Below, in pieces: positions 44,253-53,017 of a DNA stretch of 64,000 nt. Each line of letters starts with the position of its first letter. The stretch's first letter is position 1. A program made the position numbers and the translations under genes. Below the pieces are notes generated by a model that did not search any database, was not told the DNA's origin, and worked only from the letters and a program-made list of their open reading frames with translations. Origin of the DNA: Microbacterium sp. 8M (GTDB taxonomy: Bacteria; Actinomycetota; Actinomycetes; Actinomycetales; Microbacteriaceae); NCBI RefSeq assembly GCF_902506375.1, contig NZ_LR733284.1, forward strand, positions 1,515,147 through 1,579,146. Direction: 5' to 3'.

Positions 44253-46574
44253 ATGACCGCATTCCCCGAGGGCACCGTCCTGGGCTACCCCCGCATCGGC
44301 CGCCGCCGCGAGCTGAAGAAGGCCGTCGAGGCGTTCTGGGCAGGCCGGATCGACGAGGCGGAGCTGGAGCGCACCGCCGCCGAGCTGCGTGCGACCACGC
44401 GCGAGCGCCTCGCCGCCCAGGGTCTGGGCCGCGACGACTCCGCCATCCCCGAGTCGTTCTCCTACTACGACCAGGTGCTCGACGCAGCCGTCACGGTGGG
44501 TGCGATCCCGGCCCGGTTCGAGGACCTCCGCGCCGAGGACGGCACGATCGGCCTGCCCGCGTACTTCACGATCGCGCGCGGTGAGGGCGAGCGCGCTCCG
44601 CTCGAGATGACCAAGTGGTTCGACACGAACTACCACTACCTCGTTCCCGAGATCGGTCCCGACACGGTCTTCTCGCTGTCCAGCGACCGCATCGTGCGTC
44701 AGGTGCAGGAGGCGGCTGAGGCCGGCTTCCGCACCCGCCCCGTGATCGTCGGTCCGGTCACCTTCCTCGCCCTCGCGAAGGCCGCCGACGAGGCGCCGGA
44801 GGGCTTCGACCCGCTGTCCCGCCTGGACGACCTCCTCCCGGTGTACACGGAGCTGCTCGGCGCGCTGAAGGCCGCGGGCGCCGAGTGGGTGCAGCTGGAC
44901 GAGCCCGCGCTCGTGAGCGAGTCCCTGCCGGCGTCGGTGGCCGAGCTCGGCGATGCCGCGACGCGCGCCTACGCCGTCCTCGGCGGTCTGACCGAGCGTC
45001 CCGCGATCTTCGTCGCCGCTCCCTACGCGGCTCTCGACGCCAACCTCGCCGTGCTCGCCGCCGCTCCGATCGAGGCGATCGGCCTCGACCTCGTCCGCGG
45101 CGCGGTGCCCGCCGCGGTGCCCGGACTCGCGGACAAGGTGCTCGTGGGCGGCGTGATCGACGGCCACAACATCTGGCGCGGCGACCTGTCCGCAGCCTTC
45201 GACACGCTCGAGGCGCTGCGTGGCCTGGGCGCCGCCGGCGTGTCCGCCGCGACCTCGACCTCGCTGCAGCACGTGCCGCACGACGTCGAGGACGAGTCGA
45301 AGCTCGACGCACGCCTGGTGAGCTGGCTCGCGTTCGCCGACCAGAAGGTCGCCCAGGTCACCACCCTGGCCCGCGGACTCGCCGAGGGGCGCGCCGCCAT
45401 CGCCGCCGAGCTCGACGCGGCCTCCGCTGCGCTCGCCGACCGCCTCAGCGCACCCGGCGTGCGCGTCGACGCCGTGCGCGCGCGCACCGCGGCGCTCACC
45501 GAGGCCGACTTCCAGCGCGGCGACTACGACGCCCGCGTGGCGGCCCAGTCCATCGCGCTGGACCTGCCGGCGCTGCCGCTCACGACGATCGGATCCTTCC
45601 CTCAGACCGGCGAGATCCGCCGCGCCCGCGCGCAGTTCACGAAGGGCGAGATCACGGCGGACGAGTACGACGGCTTCCTCCGCGACGAGATCGGCCGCGT
45701 CGTCGCGCTCCAGGAGGAGCTGGGCCTCGACGTCCTGGTGCACGGCGAGCCCGAGCGCAACGACATGGTGCAGTACTTCGCCGAGAACCTCGACGGCTTC
45801 GACGTCACGGAGAACGGCTGGGTGCAGTCCTACGGATCCCGCGCCACGCGTCCGTCCATCCTCTGGGGCGACGTCTCCCGTCCGGCGCCGATCACGGTCG
45901 CCTGGTCGCAGTATGCGCAGTCGCTCACCGCGAAGCCGATGAAGGGCATGCTGACCGGCCCGGTCACGATCCTCGCCTGGTCGTTCGTGCGCGACGACCA
46001 GCCGCTGGCGGAGACCGCGAACCAGGTGGCGCTGGCGCTGCGCGACGAGATCGCTGATCTCGAGGCCGCGGGCATCGGCGTCATCCAGGTGGACGAGCCC
46101 GCGCTGCGCGAGCTGCTCCCGCTGAAGAAGGCCGACCAGCCGGCGTACCTGGACTGGTCCGTGGCCTCGTTCCGCCTGTCCACGGCCGGGGCCGAGACCG
46201 CCACCCAGGTGCACACCCACCTCTGCTACTCGGAGTTCGGCGTGGTCATCGATGCGATCCGTGCGCTGGACGCCGACGTGACCTCGATCGAGGCCGCGCG
46301 CAGCCGCATGGAGGTCGTCGCCGACATCGCCGCGGCCGGGTTCGACCACGGGATCGGCCCTGGCGTCTACGACATCCACTCGCCGCGCGTGCCCGATGTC
46401 GCCGAGGTCGAGGCGCTCCTGCGCCGCGCCGTCGAGGAGATCCCCACGCGCCAGCTCTGGGTCAACCCCGACTGCGGTCTGAAGACCCGCGGCTACGAGG
46501 AGACGAACGCCTCGCTGCGCAACATCGTCGAGGCCACCCGCCGCGTCCGCGAGGACGTGTCGGTCGCGGTCTGA
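44253..46574 (+). CDS. metE: Cobalamin-independent methionine synthase
   Basis: A 773-residue two-barrel enzyme that transfers the methyl group from 5-methyl-THF (polyglutamate) to homocysteine. It opens TVLGYPRIGRRRELKKAVE. The C-terminal barrel holds the zinc ligands in HTHLCYSEFG and in NPDCGLKTRGY, and the TIGSFPQT homocysteine motif near residue 445. Full normal length. Probably co-transcribed with metF; no cobalamin riboswitch fits in the short gap. Confidence 0.95.
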   Translation: MTAFPEGTVLGYPRIGRRRELKKAVEAFWAGRIDEAELERTAAELRATTRERLAAQGLGRDDSAIPESFSYYDQVLDAAVTVGAIPARFEDLRAEDGTIGLPAYFTIARGEGERAPLEMTKWFDTNYHYLVPEIGPDTVFSLSSDRIVRQVQEAAEAGFRTRPVIVGPVTFLALAKAADEAPEGFDPLSRLDDLLPVYTELLGALKAAGAEWVQLDEPALVSESLPASVAELGDAATRAYAVLGGLTERPAIFVAAPYAALDANLAVLAAAPIEAIGLDLVRGAVPAAVPGLADKVLVGGVIDGHNIWRGDLSAAFDTLEALRGLGAAGVSAATSTSLQHVPHDVEDESKLDARLVSWLAFADQKVAQVTTLARGLAEGRAAIAAELDAASAALADRLSAPGVRVDAVRARTAALTEADFQRGDYDARVAAQSIALDLPALPLTTIGSFPQTGEIRRARAQFTKGEITADEYDGFLRDEIGRVVALQEELGLDVLVHGEPERNDMVQYFAENLDGFDVTENGWVQSYGSRATRPSILWGDVSRPAPITVAWSQYAQSLTAKPMKGMLTGPVTILAWSFVRDDQPLAETANQVALALRDEIADLEAAGIGVIQVDEPALRELLPLKKADQPAYLDWSVASFRLSTAGAETATQVHTHLCYSEFGVVIDAIRALDADVTSIEAARSRMEVVADIAAAGFDHGIGPGVYDIHSPRVPDVAEVEALLRRAVEEIPTRQLWVNPDCGLKTRGYEETNASLRNIVEATRRVREDVSVAV

Positions 46575-46601
46575 CCGGTCCCTGAGCCCGTCGAAGGGCA
46601 C

Positions 46602-46639
46602 GAGAGACGCCCTCCCGCATCCGGGAGGGCGTCTCTCGT
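46602..46639. terminator. Bidirectional hairpin terminator between metE and the flavin monooxygenase gene
   Basis: A perfect 17-bp stem, CGAGAGACGCCCTCCCG (46602-46618) with its complement (46623-46639) and loop CATC, lies between the convergent stops at 46574 and 46651. Confidence 0.85.
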
Positions 46640-46650
46640 TCGTACGGGCG

Positions 46651-48492
46651 TCACCCGCGGTGGTGCACCTCCTGCAGGGCGTGCACGGGCGTGTCCAGGC
46701 CCACCTGGCGCGCCTTGAGCTGCAGCGCCAGATACAGCGAGTAATGCCGAGACTGGTGCAGGTTTCCGCCGTGGAACCACAGGTTGGGCTGCTGCGTCGG
46801 CTTCCACATGTTGCGCTGCTCTCCCTCCCACGGGCCGGGATCCTTTGTCGTGTCGGATCCGAGGCCCCAGCACTTGCCGACGCGATCGGCCACCTCCTGG
46901 CTGATCAGATCCGCCGCCCAGCCGTTCATGGATCCGTAGCCGGTCGCGTACACGACCAGGTCGGCGGGCAGCACCGTGCCGTCCTTCAGGACCACCGCGT
47001 CCTCGGTGAGGTGGTCGACGTCGCCTTTGGCGAGTTTGACCTCGCCGTCCGCGACGAGCTCGGCCGCGCCCACGTCGATGTAGTAGCCGGAGCCGCGGCG
47101 CAGGTACTTCATGAACAGACCGGATCCGTCGTCTCCCCAGTCAAGGTCGAAGCCCGCCGCCTCGAGCCGGTCGTAGAAGTCGCGGTCGCGCTCCTTCATG
47201 CGCTCGTAGAGCGGGATCTGGAACTCGTGCATGATGCGGTAGGGGAGCGAGGCGAAGATGAGGTCGGCCTTCTCGGTCGTGACCCCCGCGGCGAGTGCAC
47301 GCTCCGAGTACAGGTCGCCGAGGCCGATGTCCATGAGCGTGTCGCTCTTCACGATGTGCGTGGAGGAGCGCTGCACCATGGTGACGTCGGCGCCGTGCTC
47401 CCACAGGGCGCCGCAGATGTCGAACGCGGAGTTGTTGCTGCCGATGATCACGCAGCGCTTGCCCGCGTACGCGTCGGGTCCGGGATGCTGCGAGGAGTGC
47501 TGCTGCTCGCCGCGGAACACGTCCTGTCCCTCGAACCGGGGGATGTTCGGCTTGCCGGACATGCCGGTGGCGAGCACGAGCTGGGTAGGGTGCAGCGTGA
47601 GCGACTGCCCGTCGCGCTCCACCTCCACGGTCCAGGTGTCCGACGCGTCATCGAAGGCCGCGCGGGTCGCGACGGTCTTCGACCAGTACGGCACCTCCAT
47701 CGTCTTCACGTACGCCTCCAGCCAGTCGCCCACCTTGTCCTTCGGAGCGAAGACGGGCCAGTTCTCGGGGAACTTGATGTAGGGGAGGTGGTCGTACCAG
47801 ACCGGGTCGTGCAGGCACAGCGACTTGTACCGGCCCCGCCACTGATCGCCCGGGCGCGGGTGCTTGTCCACGACGAGCGCCGGGACGCCGAGCTGACGCA
47901 GCCGGGCGCCGAGCGCGATGCCGCCCTGCCCGCCGCCGATCACGAGCACGTAGGGCTGGGTGTCGACGCCGAGGGACGCCTCCTCCGCCTGGCGCCGTTC
48001 CAGCCAGGTGACGCGATCCCGCCGGGCGCCGTGCTCGGCCCCCATCGGGCGGCGCTCGCGCAGCGGCTCCTCGTGCCCGGTCAGCTCGAAGAGAGTGGTG
48101 AGCAGCGTCCACGCCTTGGGACCGTCTTCGTCGATGAGGCGCACCAGGCCGCGGCCCCGTCCGACCGCGGTGGAGAACTCGAACCACGCGGTGGTGACGC
48201 CGTCCGCCGTCTCCGCGGGCTCCGTCAGGCGGAAGTCATGGGGGTCCGTGCGATCCAGCGTCGCCGTGAGGAGTTCTGTGACGCCGTCGCGGTTCTCGGT
48301 GGTCGTGATGTTCCAGGTGAAGGACACCAGATCCCGCCAGAAGCTGGTCGTCGCGAAGAGGTCGGCGGCCGCGGCGATGTCACGCGCGGCGAGCGCCTCC
48401 TCGAACGCGGCGAACCAGGCGGCGGCGGGATCCAGATCCGTGAGGGCAGGGGCGGCCGGCGACACTGCGGGCCGTTCATCGAGCTGAGTCAT
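46651..48492 (-). CDS. Flavin-containing monooxygenase with N-terminal SnoaL/NTF2-like domain
   Basis: A 613-residue protein. Residues about 20-145 look like an NTF2/SnoaL-type fold (WFAAFEEALAARDIAAAADLF). The FAD/NADPH monooxygenase part begins VLVIGGGQGGIALGARL (FAD), carries FRGEQQHSSQHP (a version of the FxGxxxHxxxY/F motif with His for the aromatic residue) and VIIGSNNSAFDIC (NADPH). VYATGYGS marks the C-terminal region. FMO or Baeyer-Villiger-like oxidation is expected; the substrate is unknown. It is divergent from a GAF regulator that probably controls it. Confidence 0.85.
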   Translation of the reverse strand: MTQLDERPAVSPAAPALTDLDPAAAWFAAFEEALAARDIAAAADLFATTSFWRDLVSFTWNITTTENRDGVTELLTATLDRTDPHDFRLTEPAETADGVTTAWFEFSTAVGRGRGLVRLIDEDGPKAWTLLTTLFELTGHEEPLRERRPMGAEHGARRDRVTWLERRQAEEASLGVDTQPYVLVIGGGQGGIALGARLRQLGVPALVVDKHPRPGDQWRGRYKSLCLHDPVWYDHLPYIKFPENWPVFAPKDKVGDWLEAYVKTMEVPYWSKTVATRAAFDDASDTWTVEVERDGQSLTLHPTQLVLATGMSGKPNIPRFEGQDVFRGEQQHSSQHPGPDAYAGKRCVIIGSNNSAFDICGALWEHGADVTMVQRSSTHIVKSDTLMDIGLGDLYSERALAAGVTTEKADLIFASLPYRIMHEFQIPLYERMKERDRDFYDRLEAAGFDLDWGDDGSGLFMKYLRRGSGYYIDVGAAELVADGEVKLAKGDVDHLTEDAVVLKDGTVLPADLVVYATGYGSMNGWAADLISQEVADRVGKCWGLGSDTTKDPGPWEGEQRNMWKPTQQPNLWFHGGNLHQSRHYSLYLALQLKARQVGLDTPVHALQEVHHRG

Positions 48493-48530
48493 GGTGACAG
48501 CACACGCCCGCTGGAACCCGGTGGTGAAGC

Positions 48531-48546
48531 GTTGCACGATGTTGCA
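48531..48546. promoter_or_regulatory. Direct repeat GTTGCA with 10-bp period in the divergent promoter
   Basis: GTTGCA occurs at 48531-48536 and 48541-48546, exactly one helical turn apart, between the monooxygenase and regulator starts. This is a plausible binding site for the GAF regulator. Confidence 0.45.
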
Positions 48547-48569
48547 ATCGGACGCAGCGTTCGGCGCGC

Positions 48570-48575
48570 TACGCT
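48570..48575 (+). promoter_or_regulatory. -10 box TACGCT for the GAF regulator; predicted leaderless start
   Basis: TACGCT, seven bases, then ATG at 48583. No Shine-Dalgarno is present. Confidence 0.5.
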
Positions 48576-48582
48576 CCCGGTC

Positions 48583-49764
48583 ATGGCGATGACGCCCGAC
48601 CTGGCCGACCTGGCGCGCAGTCTCGTGCGCGTGCACGACGCGGTGCTGTCGGGTGCGGCCCCGCCGGAGCGCCCGCGGGAGCTGGTGGCGCGCTCATGGC
48701 GGCGTGCGCTCGAGTTCGGCGTCGACCCGGAAGGGCGGGGGCGGCGCGACCCGCTCGGTCCGGCCGAGGTCGAGGCGCGCCGGCGGGACTCTCGGCTCGC
48801 GCTCGTGCTGGACGATCTCCGCGCCCCGCTGCTGGCGGCCGCGGATGCCTCCTCGTACCTCGTGGTCGTCACGGACGCCGATGGCGTCGTGCTCTGGCGC
48901 AGCGGCTCGGCCCGGGTGAAGCACCAGGCGGACGCGCTGGGCTTCACCGAGGGCGCGGTGTGGACCGAGGACGCCGTGGGGACGAACGCCATCGGCACGG
49001 CGCTGGCCGAGGCGGCTCCCGTGCAGCTGTTCTCGGCCGAGCACTTCGAGAACGCGCAGGTGCCGTGGTACTGCTCGGCGGCGCCGATCCACGACCCGAT
49101 CGACGGCCGCCTGCTCGGCGTCGTCGACGTGAGCGGCCCTGCGCTGACCCTGCATCCCGCGATCCGGGCCCTCGTGAGCGCTTCGGCGTCCCTGGCGGAG
49201 GCACGCCTGTGGCGCCGGCACGGCGAGCACCTGGAGCGGCTGCGCACCGCGGTGCAGCCGCTGCTGGCCGCGGCGAACGAGCCCGTGCTCGTCGTCGACG
49301 ACCACGGCTGGGTCGCCGTGCAGCGCGGGGTGAGCGTCGGGTCTCGGATCGACGCGCCGCGGGCCGACCGCGCGATCGCTCTGCCGGGTCTCGGCCTGTG
49401 CGTGCCGGAGCCGGTGAACGGAGGGTGGATCGTGCGGCCGCGCGGCGCCTCAGGGACCGTCCGTGCGACCCTGGACCTCACGGCGCCGCAGCCCGTACTG
49501 GAGGTGTGGTCGGCGCAGTCGTCCTGGCGGACCGCCCTCGGCGCGCGCCCGGCTGCCGTGCTGGCGGCGATCGCCGAGCACGGTCGGGCCGGGGTGTCGG
49601 CGGAACGGCTCAGCCGGATCGTGTACGGCGACGCGGGGCACCAGGTCACGGTGCGGGCCGAGATCTCGCGGATGAAGCGATCCCTCGGCGCGCTGATCAC
49701 GGCGAGCCCCTACGCGATCGCCGACGGGGTCGTCCTCACCGTGTCGCGTCCCGGGCCCGCGTAG
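48583..49764 (+). CDS. GAF-domain transcriptional regulator (AcoR N-terminus-like, without AAA+ domain)
   Basis: A 393-residue protein. Residues 20-220 match the sensor part of AcoR-type activators: RELVARSWRRALEFGVDP, then a GAF domain with WTEDAVGTNAIGTAL, HFENAQVPWYCSAAPIHDP and GVVDVSG. Instead of the AAA+ sigma-54 module and Fis helix, the C-terminal 80 residues contain a winged-helix-like region (ERLSRIVYGDAGHQVTVRAEISRMKRSLG). It probably senses a small molecule and regulates the divergent monooxygenase gene. Confidence 0.8.
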   Translation: MAMTPDLADLARSLVRVHDAVLSGAAPPERPRELVARSWRRALEFGVDPEGRGRRDPLGPAEVEARRRDSRLALVLDDLRAPLLAAADASSYLVVVTDADGVVLWRSGSARVKHQADALGFTEGAVWTEDAVGTNAIGTALAEAAPVQLFSAEHFENAQVPWYCSAAPIHDPIDGRLLGVVDVSGPALTLHPAIRALVSASASLAEARLWRRHGEHLERLRTAVQPLLAAANEPVLVVDDHGWVAVQRGVSVGSRIDAPRADRAIALPGLGLCVPEPVNGGWIVRPRGASGTVRATLDLTAPQPVLEVWSAQSSWRTALGARPAAVLAAIAEHGRAGVSAERLSRIVYGDAGHQVTVRAEISRMKRSLGALITASPYAIADGVVLTVSRPGPA

Positions 49765-49770
49765 GCGCGC

Positions 49771-50457
49771 TCAGACGGCGCGCAGGACCGCGACGACCTT
49801 GCCGAGCACCGTGGCGTCGTCGCCGAGGATGGGCTCGAACGCGCTGTTGCGGGGGAGCAGCCAGACGTGGCCGTCGCGACGGCGGAACGTCTTCACGGTC
49901 GCCTCGCCGTCGAGCATCGCCGCGACGATCTCGCCGTTCTCGGCCGTGCCCTGCGAGCGGACGACGACCCAGTCGCCGTCGCAGATGGCTGCGTCGATCA
50001 TCGACTCGCCGGAGACCTTGAGCATGAACAGGTCGCCCTTGCCCACCAGCTGGCGGGGCAGCGGGAAGATCTCCTCGACCTGCTGCTCGGCCGTGATCGG
50101 CACTCCCGCGGCGATGCGACCGACCAGCGGCACCAGCGCCGCGTCGCCGACGGCGGGTGCGGCATCGGCCGGGTTCTCCGCGGACATGCCGGGCAGGTCG
50201 ATCAGCACCTCCATGGCGCGGGTCTTGCCCGGGTCGCGGCGCAGGTAGCCGCTCAGCTCGAGCTGGCCGAGCTGGTGGGTCACGCTGCTCAGGGACTTCA
50301 GGCCGACGGCGTCGCCGATCTCGCGCATGCTCGGCGGATAGCCGTGCCGGGCGATCGAGGTCTGGATGACCTCGAGGATCGCCATCTGCTTCGCACTGAG
50401 GCTCTTGCGGCGCCGCGTCCGCGGGGCCTCGGAGCCGGGGGTCGCGCCGTCGCTCAT
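49771..50457 (-). CDS. lexA: SOS repressor LexA
   Basis: A 228-residue LexA. The N-terminal winged helix reads [20 protein letters not shown], then [19 protein letters not shown]. The self-cleavage Ala-Gly lies in GRIAAGVPI, the nucleophile Ser in [10 protein letters not shown] and the Lys in ATVKTFRR. An acidic linker rich in Ala ([10 protein letters not shown]) separates the domains. AAGGAG precedes the ATG at 50457. The upstream region holds LexA-box-like palindromes shared with the divergent LysM gene. Confidence 0.95.
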   Translation of the reverse strand: MSDGATPGSEAPRTRRRKSLSAKQMAILEVIQTSIARHGYPPSMREIGDAVGLKSLSSVTHQLGQLELSGYLRRDPGKTRAMEVLIDLPGMSAENPADAAPAVGDAALVPLVGRIAAGVPITAEQQVEEIFPLPRQLVGKGDLFMLKVSGESMIDAAICDGDWVVVRSQGTAENGEIVAAMLDGEATVKTFRRRDGHVWLLPRNSAFEPILGDDATVLGKVVAVLRAV

Positions 50458-50645
50458 GCCATCTCCTTCGTGTGCGTCGTGCCGTCTCGGATCCGTTCGA
50501 TCCCGCCCGTTCCGCGGGCGGCGGTTCGAATGTCGGTGGTCCGTGATGGGGTCTCGGTATCGAAACCGTATCCGAGATCGGGGCGGAATCGGTAGATCTG
50601 TTCGAGCGTGTCGGCGAAGTCGGCGAAGCCAATTTCGAAGAATGC

Positions 50646-50691
50646 TTGACAGATGTTCGAACTCGAAAGTAGTTTCGGAACGTAGGTTCGC
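50646..50691. promoter_or_regulatory. SOS control region: tandem LexA-box-like palindromes over a promoter
   Basis: In the 323-base spacer 50458-50780, TTGACA (50646-50651) and TAGTTT (50670-50675) form a rightward promoter. Over it lie CGAAA-GTAG-TTTCG (50664-50677) and GAAC-GTAG-GTTC (50678-50689). Both fit the actinobacterial SOS box form (TCGAAC-N4-GTTCGA) imperfectly; the second has a perfect GAAC-N4-GTTC core. Extra half-sites GTTCGA occur nearby. The rest of the spacer holds a leader with nested repeats (CGCCTCTCC at 50689, GGAGAGGCG at 50744). Confidence 0.6.
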
Positions 50692-50780
50692 CTCTCCAGA
50701 GGCCCGGAGCCTCGGATCCTCACACAGAGGGCCGGGGATCCGGGGAGAGGCGGACCCGCACCACACAGAGGAGAAGCACC

Positions 50781-51137
50781 ATGAGCAGCATCACCTTCGC
50801 CGGTCCGGTCCCCGCCACGCGACTGCGGATCACCGCGCGCGGACGGCGCGTGCTGGCGGCGCTGGTCGCGCTGCCGGTGGCCGCCGCCATCGCCTTCGCG
50901 GTCCTCAGCGGCGGCTCGGCTCTCGCATCGGGGCAGCACACCGCCGGCGCGTCCTTCGCGACCGTCACGGTGCAGCCCGGCGACACGCTGTGGTCGATCG
51001 CGGGTGAGGTCGCGCCGGACGCGGATCCGCGCGACGTCGTCGCCGAGATCTCGAAGCTCAACCTGATCGACGGCGGCGTGATCGAGGTCGGCCAGCACCT
51101 CGCGATCCCGGCGCAGTATGGCGCAACCGGACGCTGA
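50781..51137 (+). CDS. LysM-domain membrane protein, probable SOS cell-division suppressor (DivS/ChiZ-like)
   Basis: A 118-residue protein with a basic N-terminus, one membrane helix (about 23-48, [19 protein letters not shown]) and a LysM domain after residue 60: [20 protein letters not shown] and [10 protein letters not shown]. LysM binds peptidoglycan. In mycobacteria and corynebacteria, the LysM or small membrane protein encoded next to lexA is SOS-induced and blocks division. The position, topology and LexA-like boxes here match that. GAGGAG precedes the ATG. Homology to a specific family member is not proven. Confidence 0.82.
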   Translation: MSSITFAGPVPATRLRITARGRRVLAALVALPVAAAIAFAVLSGGSALASGQHTAGASFATVTVQPGDTLWSIAGEVAPDADPRDVVAEISKLNLIDGGVIEVGQHLAIPAQYGATGR

Positions 51138-51140
51138 TCG

Positions 51141-51284
51141 GTGCTTCGACGGAGCTCAGCAACCGTGCTTCGACGGAGCTCAGCAACCGTGCTTCGACGG
51201 AGCTCAGCAACCGTGCTTCGACGGAGCTCAGCAACCGTGCTTCGACGGAGCTCAGCAACCGTGCTTCGACGGAGCTCAGCAACC
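51141..51284. repeat. Six perfect tandem copies of a 24-bp unit
   Basis: The unit begins GTGCTTCGACGG and ends CTCAGCAACC. Copies start at 51141, 51165, 51189, 51213, 51237 and 51261 with no mismatches. It lies between the LysM gene and hisC. The unit resembles a dispersed intergenic element seen at 46578 and 57310 on the other strand. Confidence 0.97.
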
Positions 51285-51320
51285 GCCGACAACTGTGCCG
51301 GGCCTCACAGCCGCGCCGCC

Positions 51321-51326
51321 TAGCAT
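51321..51326 (+). promoter_or_regulatory. -10 box TAGCAT for hisC; predicted leaderless start
   Basis: TAGCAT, six bases, then GTG at 51333. The box lies 37 bases beyond the tandem repeat. Confidence 0.55.
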
Positions 51327-51332
51327 GGCAGG

Positions 51333-52418
51333 GTGACTGTCTCGCTCGATGACTTACCCCTTCGCGACGATCTCCGCGGGCTGCGCCCGTACGGTGCCCC
51401 GCAGGCGCCGCTGCCGGTCGCGCTCAACGTGAACGAGAACACCCATCCGGTGCCCGAGCAGGTGGCGAGCGACATCCTCGACGAGGTCGCCGTCGCGCTG
51501 CGCGATGTGAACCGCTACCCGGACCGGGAGTTCACGGAGCTCCGCACGGCGTTCGCCGAGTATCTCGGCCACGACCTGCAGGCGGCGAACATCTGGGCGG
51601 GCAACGGCTCCAACGAGGTTCTGCAGCACATCCTGCAGGCGTTCGCCGGGCCGGGGCGCACCGTCTTCGGGTTCGCCCCGACGTACTCGATGTATCCGCT
51701 GCTCGCGCAGGGGACGGGCGCGACCTGGATCGCGGGCACCCGGCACCCGGATTACGAGATCACCGTCGAGGAGGCGGTCGCCCAGGTGCGGCAGCACGAC
51801 CCCGACGTGATCCTGCTGTGCGCGCCGAACAACCCCACCGGCACGCCGCTCCCGCTCGAGGTGATCGAAGCGGTGTACGACGCCGCGAGGGGGATCGTCA
51901 TCGTCGACGAGGCGTACCAGGAGTTCGCTCCGAAGGACTCCCCGTCGGCGCTCACGCTGCTCGATGGACGTCCGCGGCTCGCCGTGTCGCGCACGATGAG
52001 CAAGGCGTTCGCCTTCGCCGGCGCGCGGGTCGGCTATCTCGCGGCGGATCCCGCGTTCATCGACGCGCTCCGCCTGGTGCGCCTGCCGTACCACCTCAGC
52101 GCGCTCACGCAGGCTGCGGCCCTCGCGGCGCTGCGCAACGCGCCGATGATGCTGGCGATGGTCGACGAGATCGTGGCGCAGCGGGACCGCATCACCGCGA
52201 CGCTCGAGGCGCTCGGCTACACGCCGCACCGCTCCTGGTCGAACTTCGTGCTGTTCGGCGGGGTCGCCGACCCGGCAGCCACCTGGCGCGCCCTCTACGA
52301 CAAGGGCGTGCTGATCCGCGACGTCGGCATTCCGAACCACCTCCGCGTCACGGCCGGCACAGAGGCGGAGACCACTGCATTCCTGGACGCGCTCGCCTCG
52401 ATAGGATCGCCCTCATGA
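51333..52418 (+). CDS. hisC: Histidinol-phosphate aminotransferase
   Basis: A 361-residue PLP enzyme of histidine synthesis. It has [53 protein letters not shown] and the PLP lysine in [19 protein letters not shown] start is supported by the -10 box six bases upstream and by alignment of the N-terminus. It leads hisC-hisB-hisH; hisD is not found upstream in this window. Confidence 0.93.
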   Translation: MTVSLDDLPLRDDLRGLRPYGAPQAPLPVALNVNENTHPVPEQVASDILDEVAVALRDVNRYPDREFTELRTAFAEYLGHDLQAANIWAGNGSNEVLQHILQAFAGPGRTVFGFAPTYSMYPLLAQGTGATWIAGTRHPDYEITVEEAVAQVRQHDPDVILLCAPNNPTGTPLPLEVIEAVYDAARGIVIVDEAYQEFAPKDSPSALTLLDGRPRLAVSRTMSKAFAFAGARVGYLAADPAFIDALRLVRLPYHLSALTQAAALAALRNAPMMLAMVDEIVAQRDRITATLEALGYTPHRSWSNFVLFGGVADPAATWRALYDKGVLIRDVGIPNHLRVTAGTEAETTAFLDALASIGSPS

Positions 52419-53017
52419 CCGCTCGCACCTCCCGCCGCACCCGCTCGACGTCCGAGTCGACGATCGAGCTCGAGCTGAACCTCGACGGGACCGGTCAGAG
52501 CCACATCGACACCTCGGTGCCGTTCTTCGACCACCTCCTCACGGCGTTCGCGAAGCACTCGCTGACGGACCTCACCGTGCGCGCCTCCGGCGACACCCAC
52601 ATCGACGCCCACCACACCGTGGAGGACGTCGCGATCGTGCTGGGTCAGGCGATCCGCGAGGCCCTCGGCGACAAGAGCGGCATCTCCCGGTACGGCGACG
52701 CCCTGGTTCCGCTGGACGAGGCTCTCGTGCAGGCCGTCGTCGACATCTCCGGGCGCCCGTACCTCGTGCACGAGGGGGAGCCGGCCGGCTACGAGCATCA
52801 CCTCATCGGCGGCCACTTCACCGGATCCCTGGTGCGGCACGTGTTCGAGGCGATCGCCTACAACGCCGCGCTCACGGTGCACGTGCGCGTGATCAGTGGC
52901 CGCGACCCGCACCACATCGCCGAGGCCGAGTTCAAGGCGTTCGCGCGCGCGTTCCGCCAGGCGAAGGCGCTCGACCCGCTGGTGGTCGGGGTGCCGTCGA
53001 CCAAGGGGGCGCTGTGA
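52415..53017 (+). CDS. hisB: Imidazoleglycerol-phosphate dehydratase
   Basis: A 200-residue manganese-dependent dehydratase without the phosphatase domain. The metal-binding motifs are [13 protein letters not shown] (as [10 protein letters not shown]) and [14 protein letters not shown]. It also has the [18 protein letters not shown] loop. ATGA overlap with hisC and GTGA overlap with hisH. Confidence 0.95.
   Translation: MTARTSRRTRSTSESTIELELNLDGTGQSHIDTSVPFFDHLLTAFAKHSLTDLTVRASGDTHIDAHHTVEDVAIVLGQAIREALGDKSGISRYGDALVPLDEALVQAVVDISGRPYLVHEGEPAGYEHHLIGGHFTGSLVRHVFEAIAYNAALTVHVRVISGRDPHHIAEAEFKAFARAFRQAKALDPLVVGVPSTKGAL

Noticed and set aside
46660..49764. A 1034-residue open frame on the + strand
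   Set aside because: It is the antisense of the flavin monooxygenase joined to the real GAF regulator gene; the first 640 codons have no protein-like character and mirror high-GC third positions.
51141..51284. CRISPR array
   Set aside because: The repeats are directly adjacent with no spacers, and there are no cas genes.
51118..51336. Possible 72-residue protein with repeated CFDGAQQP
   Set aside because: The 24-bp repeat is open in other frames too, on both strands (LLSSVEAR on the other), and there is no ribosome binding site or non-repeat domain; it is better seen as a DNA repeat.
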